Origin: Histoplasma ohiense | Lineage: Eukaryota; Ascomycota; Eurotiomycetes; Onygenales; Ajellomycetaceae | NCBI GenBank assembly: GCA_017607445.1 | Contig: JAEVHH010000002.1 | Span: 3,339,501-3,403,500, forward strand | DNA: 64,000 nt | Direction of reading: 5' to 3' | In this document: one piece after another, positions 1 to 11,195 of the stretch | Layout of the letters: every line of letters starts with the position of its first letter | Position numbering within the stretch: position 1 is the first letter of the stretch | Program-made: the position numbers and the translations under genes | Notes under the pieces: generated by a model | The model's input: only the letters and a program-made list of their open reading frames with translations | Database searches by the model: none | What the model was told of the DNA's origin: nothing

Positions 1-886
1 CATTTTTATAGAAATGTACCGTCGATCCGAGCTCAAATCGGTTGCGTAACATCTCAATCCATCAGTGGAACCAGGGGAACAGAAGAAGCGAACGAGAACA
101 AGCATATAACTAGTGGTTTTAGTCTGAAAGTCCATATACCTTTCGATGGATACCGAAAATAGAAAACAGCATACCGAAAGAAGGGAAGACGGGGATGAAG
201 AAGGGGCGTGTGGTTGAGATAAGGTTGGTCAGTCATACCACGACAAGAGCCTCAACGAGAGCCTCATTACAACTATAGACACCCATCAGTGTACCTAGAG
301 TGATAACTTGGCACTCAACTGTGTTATAATGTACTTGTATTCTGTACATGCCTGATAAGTTGTCACATCCATGCCCATTTTTGGGATCCCATGGTGCCGA
401 AGAAAAGATGTTTGCTTGACGGTTGAGTCAACAGTCCTTTACAACAAGTATGAACAGCGCAATCACATAGTGAAAATACATATATCAGTATTCAAAGAGA
501 GTTGAGGTCTTTATCTCGGAAACTGGTCGACATTTGAATGAACCTTGGAAGCAGGCGGTGCTCGGCAGAAGCTTCCGCTGTTCTCGTTCCATGCGTGACC
601 AAGAACTGCATCATGTGGAGTTGTGGTGTCTCTAAGGCATGATGTCATTTCTCTGTTTCACACTTCCCGAAAGCATACAAAGTAGTTAATTTTTAGAGAC
701 ATGAAAAAAAACTACATAGAAGCTTACCGATTAATTGTATCTTTCAGAGTGATAAGCGAACTCCTTATTTGTCGGGCGTGGGTACCCAACTGCACGTGAT
801 TGGCCAGTAAATACCTGGTAGCTCTGTAAAGAGCTGTGGACAACAAGCCCAGTTTATTATCAACAACTGCGGTTTTCCACTTCGCC
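1..886. other. intergenic, no gene seen
   Basis: No reading frame here looks like protein: the open frames are short and have no family resemblance. The right part is presumably the promoter and 5' UTR of the transporter gene that starts at 887. A gene extending in from the left of the window cannot be excluded. Confidence 0.5.
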
Positions 887-2878
887 ATGCCTAGAGGCGA
901 TAGACTTGATGTTCACAAGACCGATGGAAATGAAGCAGATGGGGAAGAATCTCGAGGCCTCTTGTCCCTGGACGAGGAGTATGAACCCCTAACCCAAACC
1001 ACATCTTCGCAATTACCCTCGTCGTCTAGCTCCAAACAGCAAACCTCTATATATGTGCCACCTTCGAACGGCCAACCTCGAACGCCCAGAACTCCCAACC
1101 GGGTGCGATTCGATTTGGGCGATGACACTGAAGGAGAAGAAGAAGAAGAAGAAGAAGAAGAGGAAGAACAAAATCAACCTATGGGCCATCCTTCCTCATG
1201 GCTTGAGGAGGACGATTATCTGAATGCTAATGGATCCCGCCGGGGCCGAAGCAGCACCGGCCAGCTTGCCCCTCTACTTACCAATATCGAAGCGCCAACT
1301 GTTACTTTGGCTACGTCGGAGGATTTCTTTCCCGAGGATCATCTGGAAGGTGCGCGGCCCAGGAGCGGGCTAAAGAATGCTTTCATGAATATGGCGAACA
1401 GCATCATAGGCGCGGGAATTATCGGACAACCTTACGCGTTTCGGCAAGCGGGATTATTGGTTGGGATAATACTACTTTGTGGACTTACTGTCGTCGTCGA
1501 CTGGACTATTCGCTTGATTGTCATCAATTCGAAACTGAGCGGCGCAGACTCATTTCAAACAACCGTGGAATTCTGCTTTGGAAAACCTGGTTTAATAGCC
1601 ATTTCCATTGCACAATGGGCATTTGCATTTGGAGGCATGGTTGCATTTTGTATCATTGTCGGGGATACAATCCCTCATGTCTTCGCGTCAATTTTCCCAT
1701 CATTGAAGGATACACCTTTTCTATGGCTCCTGACAGATAGGCGAGCCGTCATCGTGCTTTTTATATTGGGGATCTCTTACCCTTTATCCCTTTACCGGGA
1801 CATTGCAAAGGTAAATGAAAAACTTTTTCTCCTTGCATCGTACACAACTAATTCTTCAGTAGCTGGCGAAAGCATCGACCCTTGCACTGGTTTCCATGGT
1901 TGTGATTGTGATCACCGTGATTATTGAAGGAATCCGAGCACCGAATGATTTGAGGGGCGACCAATTACCCATGATTTTTTCGCAGAGCAATGGCTTCTTC
2001 CAGGCAGTCGGTGTCATATCTTTTGGTAAATTTTGGTCTAATCGTGATTCTAGTGACTACATGCTAATGTGTTCTTTCAGCCTTTGTTTGTCGTACGACA
2101 ACATCACCCTCCCTCCTCCTGGTGCGTGCCATAACTGATGTCGTCTCATAGATCACAACAGCCTTCTTATATACGGCTCTCTTAAGAAGCCGACTATGGA
2201 TCGGTTTGCTCTCGTCACACATTACTCGACGGGTATATCGATGGTCATGTGTCTGATAATGGCAATCGCAGGCTTTCTTGCATTTGGTGAGAAGACAAAA
2301 GGCAATGTATTGAACAATTTCCCATCTGGTAATGTCATGGTGAACATTGCAAGACTGTCAGTGTATAATTCTAGATTGAGCAAATTAACAAACCTGATGC
2401 TGATTGGGAGAATTCCAGCTGTTTCGGATTGAACATGCTTGCAACTCTTCCATTGGAAGCTTTTGTTTGCCGTTCGGTAATGACAACATTCTTCTTTCCT
2501 GATGAGCCTTATAATTTTGCTCGGCATGTAATATTTACCTCGGCGCTCGTCGTTACGTCTGTGACTATATCATTGCTTACATGCGATTTGGGCACTGTGT
2601 TTGAGCTAATCGGAGCCACAAGTGCTTGTGCGTTGGCATATATTTTACCTCCTCTCTGCTATGTTAACTTGAGCCATGGCAATTGGAAAAAAAAATCCCC
2701 AGCGTACGCATGCATTCTTTTTGGTAGTGTGGTGCTCTGTACCAGTGTCGTCCAAGCAATGATAAAGATCGTGAAGAGTAAGTCTAGATCGGAGGCTCTT
2801 TCACTGTTGTGGGATCTATACTCTAACACTTACAATTTTCCACAATTTATAGATGAAGGCAGAGGAACAACTTGCTAA
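887..2878 (+). CDS. vacuolar-type amino acid transporter (AVT / AAAP family)
   Basis: Predicted to move amino acids across the vacuolar membrane in exchange for protons, as known for the Avt proteins of the amino acid/auxin permease family. An acidic, hydrophilic N-terminus of about 165 residues, with a long glutamate run encoded by a GAA/GAG repeat near 1132-1170, precedes the membrane part. That begins at LKNAFMNMANSIIGAGIIGQ, the typical first helix, followed by about ten further hydrophobic segments. I place the start at the ATG at 887 (MPRGDRLD) because the frame upstream has no ATG. Exons: 887-1810, 1863-2025, 2081-2092, 2152-2356 and 2419 onward. The third exon is only 12 nt and keeps frame (FAFVCHHNS). 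An optional last intron (2778-2852, 75 nt, in frame) gives 562 residues; retaining it gives 587. Both forms end at 2878. Family is clear; the exact Avt paralogue and substrate are not. Confidence 0.85.
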
Positions 2879-4428
2879 TTATTTACGGTTGTGGTAATAC
2901 GATATCCCGATTTGGATTTCGGTATGTCGTTCTTGTTAGAAATATAGACTCCTGAGTTTCCTTTGCGATTTTCCCCCCAGAACTACGGCGTTTGGGTGAA
3001 CATAACTGGCTAGATCATCATTGCATTTCACGTAAATATATACATGTACTTTTTATTCTATTGGCACCTCCACCCAAATTGCTGGAGCGATGAGGCCCCA
3101 TAGGAGGTACACCATAGAAGGTAAGAATGTTCATGGGCATTTTCACAACACTAGTTTTGGCTAACAGAAAGATCATAAGCAATTATAAAAGTGGGTTCCT
3201 TCAAGTTTGCTGGTTCAACCTAGTTTGTAGCAACCAGCATCTAACGCTGCTACTCTTATGCCTTTATGTGCAAAGGTTTGACCCCAAATTTTGTTTGAGG
3301 GAAATCTCACAACAGTCACGCTTTTCCCTGAAATGGTATCAATCTATTTCGGGGTCCCCTTGCTCTCCTTGAGGATGCTTCAATTTGACTATTTTGTTTT
3401 CGCTCTCATATTCTGATATCATACTCCCCCATACTCGTACCTTATGGTAATTTGCGCCGCAACTCTTTGCCATACCAATTCCATTTGTACGTTGGAAGGA
3501 TTGAATTCCAATGACAAAATACCTGTTTGCAACACATATTTCATTCTTCTCCTGTTATATACCCCTCAACATTAGTGCTCCACTACTCGCGGGACTTAAA
3601 ATTAAATTGCAAATATCACCAGTAGAGGAATATATTCGGATTGAAGAAGGATCTCTGATAGCTCTTTGTGGATTCTTTCCCGATCATACTCCACATCAAG
3701 GCCTATTTTCTCTGGCGCGCTCTATATACTATTCATCAAGGATGTTCAAACTTTCTATGGCTTGCCTGTATCGCATCTGACCTTCGGCAGGCGACAGCAG
3801 TCAAAGGCTGGTTGCATGAAGCTTTCAAGACAAGTAAAAAGATTCATCGCATGCTGTGTTTATAGATTTTCTCTGTTGTCTCTTTTTCATTTCCTCTTTT
3901 TCATTTCTCTGAATGATTTCTGCCTTGAAGGGCATTGATGTCATTTTTATTCCAATTTCTCACGGTTGAGATATCACTACTTTCTCAATTTCAGTATCAA
4001 TATCACCACAGCGGGGAATATTTAAACTGGCTTCGTATATTTATGTGCAGTGCATTTTCTGTTGCTGGGTTGCTGGGTTGCTGGGTCTTTGTTGTGTGCC
4101 TCAGTATCCCAACACTGGGAAACCTCACCAACTTTGTTATCGTCCCATCGTTTGCTCCCCAGGGAACAATGAAAACCCATCCTATCTTCTTTTCCTCCTT
4201 TTAGATCTATTGCCATTTGCCATTGCTTCTCCCCTTCCACCACTGTTCCTCCCTTAAGTGATTTCTTCTATTTTTCTTCTTCTTAAAATTAGCCTGAGGA
4301 AAAGCCTACTGTTATCCTAAATTGCATCGGCCTTGAATATAAGCTGACGCTAATTATACAGTACGCCTCCTTCTGATCTCTAAGTTTAAGAATAGGGGAC
4401 TGCCGCCTAGAGGGTCGAAATATGTTTA
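2879..4428. other. intergenic, no gene seen
   Basis: About 1.5 kb between two genes on the same strand. Short plus-strand open frames occur but have no recognisable protein character. A tandem TTGCTGGG triplet lies near 4062-4086. It probably holds the 3' UTR of the transporter and the promoter of the next gene. Confidence 0.5.
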
Positions 4429-7400
4429 ATGACCAGAAGTGTTGCTAACTTCTCAGAAGTTATGGATGAAGAAGAGCGTCAGAGACGTATGCAGGAGCTA
4501 CAAATGGTATTTACGCACATTCCAATATATATGAATATCCTGCTCCTGAGTTACACACTTTATTGCCTATGCTATATGCTGACATCAGTTGTACAAATAA
4601 AGGCGGATCTGGGCACTGCACGTCGTGAATATATATCTACTGTTGACCTCCCGAATAAGTACCGCCATGTTGGATTGGATCAAATCGAGGCCATTCGGGC
4701 AGCCAATATAAAAGGTTCTAAGGTCCAGAAGATTGCACAAGCTAACAGGGCTCAGTTAAATGCCTGGAACAGTACGTATCCTGTTCGTCGTTATTCATTG
4801 AGTGGTGTATATTTTGTATCTCGACTAACTGAGAGTCTTAAGATGCACACCAAACAATTGGAGGTGATGTCCAGTTGGAAGATCTGGACGACATGATGTC
4901 CGGACAAAGTCACCGTGCACAACTCTTTGATAGTATTAGAGCAAAAGGTGGTCAGGAGTATATTCACGACCGAATTGTTGCCCCCAATGGGCCTTCCGGA
5001 AATGGGCAATCGCCCAGAGTTTCTAAACTACCTGGGCGAGGCGCGGGAGCAATGGGGAGCCGTGGTGGTCGTGCGAACTTGTTAAAAGCACCACTGTGAA
5101 TCACTCTTACTTCCCTGATTTTTTTCCTTTTTCCAAAGCAGTTACTGATATCGTAGTGGCCCTAAAAATATCCATTCACCGCTTGTGCTTGGGCATATTG
5201 GACGCTATCCTGTTGAAAGGCCCCCAGGCCGGTGCCAATATTTGGATCCTGCATTTCATCCCGAAGTGGATGATAATATCCCTGGAAAACACGCCAAACT
5301 TAAGGGGGTGGTAGGTGCTACTCCAAAAGCCACCAAAAGTAACAAAGTTTCCCGTGGGCGAGGTCGCTTAGGTGCGGTCAAAACTAGACGCGTTGTTGAT
5401 CCAGGGTAGGTTGCAAATCTGGCCCCCTCTATTAGCTACCGTAGCTGATGGCAGTATCAAAGCGCCAATTTTGAAGCAATGCTTGCCGGTCCGTCAGACT
5501 TCATGGCAGTGGCAAAAGTTCATAATGCTCCCGGCTCTTCGGGACCTCCTGGGCCACCGCAGAGCACACCAGCCCAGACCATTGCCGTATCCAATCAAAC
5601 CAAGAAAAGAAATATTGCCAATGAGAAAGCCAATATTAAGGAAGGGACTTCACATAAAAGAATCGTAGTGGAAGGAGGTAACAAAGGGGAAACTGAAAAG
5701 CAAATAAATGATGATACTTGCGCTATTATCATGGATGAACTGGATCTCAAAGGAGGCATGATTTTGGAGCAGAAAACCAAGTTAACGGCGGAAAGTCCTT
5801 GGGCTATTCAAGTAGATAGCCTCCCCTCTGATAGCACTCGAACTGGCCCAACTGACTTGAGTGAACGAAAGACAGAGAAGGGTTTTAGATCAAGCCTTCC
5901 CCAGCCGATTCACGCGTCAGAGGAGTCGACATACCTGATAGACCTGATATGGAAAACTCGATCGCCTTCCAACCCATCGTCCCCTCTGCGCTCTCGACAG
6001 GTTGATTCTGGGTCTTTACTAGCCCTTAGATCTCCTTCTCTGGGTACTGCTGCCGCATCAATGGAGACGCTGCTACCGGGGTTAACAGACGGTTCAGCTG
6101 GTGCTATAAAAGCCAGCAATTCATCGAATGGAGCTAACAATGGTGCTGTGAAGGGAGCACTTGACCTGCTTATTGAGAGGCTACAGAAGGAACTGGACCA
6201 AGTCAACCAGATTATCGACGACAGTGATGAGCCTGTAGAGTCAACGGGAATAGGAACCTATCTGTTGAGCCGAAAGAAGCAATTGGAAAGAGAAATTGCT
6301 GAAGCTATTGAAATGGAGAGTGATATTGTACTTCCGTTAAGTGCACTTACATTGGAAGATCGGCAATCAATCGGGGAGCATAATATTTCACAGGAAATAC
6401 TAACCCCGCGGGCACCAAACACTTTCTCAGATAAATCGGACAAAGTCCCGTTAGTTCCTGACTTGGGGTTTCAACTGGTGCCCTTTAGCCCGCCAAATAT
6501 TGCTCCTCAACCAGTGTCGCCCATGCGCAGCTGTGCGCCATCCATTCCTTCATTCACTTCATCTGTTTTCACCAGCTCAGTATGCGATATTATCGGTAAC
6601 CATTTGTTACCAGGAAGGAATGTTTCGAGCACCAAGTCAGGCCTGGATACGCCAAAGGTAGTAAGTGAAAAAAGTAGCCTTCATGGCTTCGTCACTACGA
6701 CCCACACTCCCATTATTGGAGAAGCAGCGTCTCCGTCGCCTGGTGCAGCAGCGGTCACCCATAATCCCTCCATCAATGAACTACATGCGCGAGATACGCC
6801 CAGTGTCCCTGACAACGCAACAACGCGGCAATACATGCAACCCACTCCCGAGCTACCTCAGAGCTCTACCAATCAAGGTAACGTACCTCGACACGCTCAA
6901 CGCGATAAGTCTTTGTCTGCTGTGACACAGCAGTTTTCAAACTTCTTGAAGCATTCGCCAGAGCAAAGCCGCCTATCGTCCTATCCTCTCTATGGTGCAA
7001 CTGCTATGGTACAATACCCTATTGTACCATCCCAACTGCAGCCTACTCCCCTCGGCCCGCAGTTGACCACTTCAAGCGAACAGATGAAGTCCGTTGCGTC
7101 GAGCGTTAACCCAAAGTTAATCAAGCAAGCTGCAGCGGCGCAATATTCTTCAGCATCATTCCACCGGCAGGAACAAATACCCGCATCACAGTCTCCTGGC
7201 GGCGCGAGTATTACACAAACCTTAGAGGCCAAGTTCCCAGTGTCAGCAGCAACTTTACAATACTCTTGTGCAGTGTCCGATGCTGATATCAGAGGAAAGG
7301 ACCCACCACCACCAGCGGGACAGGAAAACCGCAACCCATACACTGTGAGCTCTACACGTAAGAATTCTGAAACTTCTTCTATGCCTTCTTCAAATAACCC

Positions 7401-7659
7401 GCCCCGCCTTCTTGGACTCGAAAACTCCAAATGGGCGATGCCGACGGTTGGTTCCACCTCACCCAAAGGCGCAAGGAAGAAACCCGCATCAGGAAAACCA
7501 GAAAATGGCCCAAGAGGAAATAACATGTTTGCGGCAGAACTGGCAAAGCATGGCATTACCGTGTCTAAACGCTCAATGGGTGAGGCTACGACTAATAGTG
7601 GACCGTTGAAGTGCCAGAAAAAGCTATCCGACCTTGCAAGCTCTAAATGGGCGAGCTAA
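4429..7659 (+). CDS. large low-complexity fungal protein, function unknown
   Basis: I do not recognise a named family. Splicing by frame gives exons 4429-4506, 4603-4771, 4843-5095, 5157-5405 and 5463-7659, about 981 residues. The start may instead be the ATG at 4462 (MDEEERQRR). The N-terminal third reads as a conserved module: ADLGTARREYISTVDLPNKY, then an acidic stretch (LEDLDDMMSG), then Gly/Arg-rich segments (GRGAGAMGSRGGR, SRGRGRLGAVKTRR) that could bind RNA. After residue 250 it is rich in Ser, Pro and Gln. One predicted coiled coil lies at about 6150-6330 (LLIERLQKELDQVNQIID, then KKQLEREIAEAIEME). Two short SKWA motifs occur near the C-terminus (LENSKWAMP, and the final ASSKWAS). The coding frame stays open for 2.2 kb in the last exon, so the gene is real although its role is unknown. 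Confidence 0.75.
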
Positions 7660-8826
7660 GTAACGCACATTGTCGATGGCGGCAAGATACTTGCTAGATG
7701 CAAAACCTCGCAGCTTTTTGATGAACGCGAGGAAGTATTGACTTGGTTGAAGATGCAGCCCAAAGTACTTGTGTCCCGGTTTGCTTTTCCATCACCTATT
7801 TTGTTTTTTAAAATCATTAATGATATGTTCCCATCTCCCGGAGACAATTACCCCTTCATCCTGCGCGTTGTGATCTCTATCTGTGGAGAACCATTTTACG
7901 AGCCCTCCATGAATATTCCCGTTGTCTGCTAGCTGCTGCCCATTGTTAAACTCTTTGCATGAAATATTTCTCTAAGATGATCTATTTTGTGGCTCCCTTC
8001 AATTTCCTTATCAGAAATGTCCAACCAACCACCAAAAAAAAAAAAAGAAAAAGAAAAAGAAAAAGACCATTAATATGGCCCCATAACTCCCTATTAACTT
8101 TAATATTACTGGAAAATTTCCGCTTCTGCAAAGTTTCTGCAATGCTGTACATAACTGTGTTCCAAGAAAATCCCAATTAAGCCCTCCTGTGGGTTTCACT
8201 GTCGTGCCTATTGATTTCGCTACTCGGTCAGGATTAACATCACGATCTTATTCATTGTCAATTACCTCAGATCCATAACGAGAGCACTGTAGGGACATTG
8301 ATCACTAGGATGAAGTTTCAAGGTTGGAACGTCGCCCAAAGGGAGTAAATGCCTCATTAAAGTATGTGTCAATATGTAACGCGCGGTACATGCACCGTAG
8401 CGCTGAAGTTTTAAATATGGCATGTATTAGCCGCGAGAAACAAGAGAAATTATGGAATCGAATACCGCCATTTCTCAATCAGGCTCTCAAGAAGGGTGAA
8501 AATGGGAGGATAGAGAAATCTGGATAGGTGACTGGAGGAAAATAAAACCATGTTGCATTATGCTGATACCAATCAATAATATATAAGAAACGATCCCCTA
8601 CTCCGCAGCGCCTATGAGGTCCCCGTTGCCCAAATTGAAGAAAGAAGAAAAAAAAAAAGAAATTCACCAGTGCTCAGGACCAAAAAGACAAAATATCCCT
8701 CAACATTTTACGAAGCGTAAATACAGCTGAAGGATATGGATATTGGATTCTGAACGCCAAAGGAATAAATACAACAAAGAAACGCTGGATCGAATAATGG
8801 ATATGAATGACAATCAGATAATAATG
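7660..8826. other. convergent intergenic region
   Basis: Holds the 3' ends of the flanking convergent genes. An A-rich stretch (A run, then AAAAAG repeats) spans about 8034-8066, with another A-rich tract near 8648. No gene seen. Confidence 0.5.
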
Positions 8827-11065
8827 TTATTGCTGTGGTTGTTGCTGGTGACGCGTAGTAGCGACATTTGAAATGGTATCTCCATCACCGACCTTTCTCT
8901 TTCTCGCAGGGTCGTTATTAGAGTCTTCGTTACCTTGACCGTTCGTCAAGTCTGCAAGAGGTGGTCTCTTCCCGTTTACGTTTTGAGCTGGAGCGGGAAC
9001 CGTGTTGGTATTCGATACGGCAGAAACATGGGCAGCATTGCTTCTTGTCATTCGTGTAGGTGGTCGATACGAGCTAGTCGTCAGAGGAGACCTAGCTGCT
9101 GGCGGTACAAAGCCGCTACCGCTACCACCAACAGGGCGAGGGACTGATCCTCGTTTCGTCGAGTCAGGGGTACTTGATTTTGTTAGATTAAAGTACTGAA
9201 CCTGGCTACTTGAAGGTACGGAGTCGGCAGTGTTGTCTGCGAACCGGGGAGGGTTAGTGCTAATTACGGTGCGAATAACTGGGGCTGAGGCCTTGTGATT
9301 AATGCCTGCTGTTTTCCGGATGGACGGGCTGTCGAAACTTGGGTCAAAAGCAGGTGCTGACTTAGGTGCTTCATATGGATTGCTCCTCAGAACGTCGGCT
9401 GCCCGAGCGGAGTAGAATCCACGGGCAGGATCCTGAGGTCGTTTGTCTTCAGGAATTGGAGAGCTGAGAGGAGAAGGAGCTTTGGTTGGAGAAATGTTAT
9501 GGCTGTCCTTCGGGGTTAAATCTGATTTCGGCTTTAGTTGGTCACTCGGGAGAGGTGGGGGTAAGTTTGGGATGTGTGTAGGGGGTTGGGGAGGGATAGG
9601 TGTTGAGCTGCTTTGTGGAAATGGCTGGAGTCGTGGGGCTGACGGCGTTTTGAGATTTGCGAGAAGGTGATGATTTGAAGAAGTTTGAGGGAGGCCAGGT
9701 CTATTTAATCTGTCACCAGGCGTGGGAGGAAGGTCCGGTTGCGCCACAGAATGGATACCAGCAACACATGAACTTTCCGGCTTCGATGGGGTAACGGTTT
9801 GATTCAGGTGTTTTGTAGTGTCTCCCGGACGGTTGCTCAGAACTTCATGTGAAATTGAGTGGATTTGTTGCGGATTCTGCTGGATTTGCTGTTCAGGCTG
9901 TTCTTGGTCCATAACCACATCATCGGGGTGCTCACAGTGAGACTCCGCAAAATCCGCCTCATCGAATAAGTCACCTTCTTCGAATTAGATTTTTCATTCA
10001 GCGAGAAGGTAATACGAAACTTACTTCCAAATTCACCTTCCAGATCCAACGGGAGAAACTCATCTGCCTGGGCTGTCGGCACATTAAGCAACCGAGGTGA
10101 AAGCCTAGTACTAGCTGTGTTTTGTGGCTTGGAACCACCATCGAGCGTGGGAGTATTACCCTTCTTCACAGTACGGGAAGTATCGCGATGTAAATCCCCA
10201 ACATCCCATGTTGACTGGAGATCAATCAGCGTTTCACCTGGCAAATCAGGTAGGTATTGTAACTGACCGGAGCAGCCTTAACTTTCGTCACCCTGCTTAA
10301 GTATTCCTTATCATAGACACAATTCCCAAGAACGTTACCAAAAGTCCTTAGAGCTCGCTTTAAAGCATCTGTTGTGCCTTCTTTTTTTGCTTTCTCAAAG
10401 GCTAGTGCTTTCGATTTCGAGTTTTCACAATGCCCGTATCCAATATCCTGTCAAGCATGTCAGAATATTTTCGGCAACAAAACCCTAAAATGTCCAACCT
10501 CATGAAATGTCCCATCCTTCAACGTTACTCTCACAATAACAGATAACCCCAAGCTAATTTTTGCCGTATTCGGATTTTCATCGACCTGTGAATAGCGGAC
10601 GACAAATCAGAACCCAACTGCCAGTGATGAAAGTGAAAGGTTGTCACCGGTCTTCAACCGCGACCCGTCGAAACTCCAAACCCACTCACAAAATCTATCT
10701 GAATATTTTGGATGGAACTTGACCATCCATTAAAGCCAAAAACTTCATTCGCGAGATTGATGCATTTCTCCGCAGCTAAGTAGTGCACCTTCTGGCCCCC
10801 CGGACCTTGTCTGGAGGAGATATATTCCGGACCTAATCGTTTATCAAGGCGACTTTGCAAAGTAGCGATTTGTTGAGCAGTGTACTGGTTCAGCCGATGT
10901 TCCGAAGTCTCAAAGGGATTCGACGTGACACTGCCGGTATTCAATGGTGTCATTCTCGCAGGGCCGGGCCGGTGCTGTTCACCTACACTTTCAATTCCGA
11001 TGCGTCAGTTCGATCAAAACCAATAGACGTATACGCAGGTGCATAAGATGTACTTACGCTGGCAT
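8827..11065 (-). CDS. rad52: DNA repair and recombination protein Rad52
   Basis: Rad52 anneals single strands and loads Rad51 onto RPA-coated DNA in homologous recombination. The N-terminal DNA-binding/ring domain is unmistakable: LDKRLGPEYIS, GGQKVHYLAAEKCINLANEV, FGFNGWSSSIQNI, then GYGHCENSKSKALAFEKAKK and TDALKRALRTFGNVLGNC. The C-terminal half is Pro/Ser-rich and disordered, as usual. Exons on the minus strand: 11065-11058, 10987-10690, 10585-10499, 10447-10268, 10214-10025 and about 9977-8827, roughly 637 residues. The first exon is only 8 nt (ATGCCAGC); it joins to give MPAVGEQHRPGPARMTPLN, which fits fungal Rad52 starts better than an internal Met at 10953. The last acceptor could be 9974 instead of 9977, a one-residue difference. 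The upstream region carries two MluI boxes, annotated separately. Confidence 0.95.
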
Positions 11066-11179
11066 AATCGTGAAGTGGATTTAGGCACATAGAAAACCCG
11101 CTATCGCCTGTACAGTCCGAAATTGCGAGAGTTTGTTAGCATTGAACATTGAAGTTATCCAAGACGTCGTTTCGGGGAA

Positions 11180-11195
11180 ACGCGTATTAACGCGT
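11180..11195. promoter_or_regulatory. pair of MluI cell-cycle boxes (ACGCGT) upstream of rad52
   Basis: ACGCGT occurs at 11180-11185 and again at 11190-11195, so the two cores start exactly 10 bp apart, about one helical turn. They lie 115-130 bp upstream of the rad52 start at 11065. ACGCGT is the binding core of MBF (Mbp1/Swi6 type), which drives G1/S expression of replication and repair genes in yeasts. Function here is inferred. Confidence 0.55.

Noticed and set aside
6990..7556. 188-codon minus-strand open frame
   Set aside because: It is antisense to the long last exon of the 4429-7659 gene; its residues are simply the mirror of the Ser/Pro-rich coding sequence.
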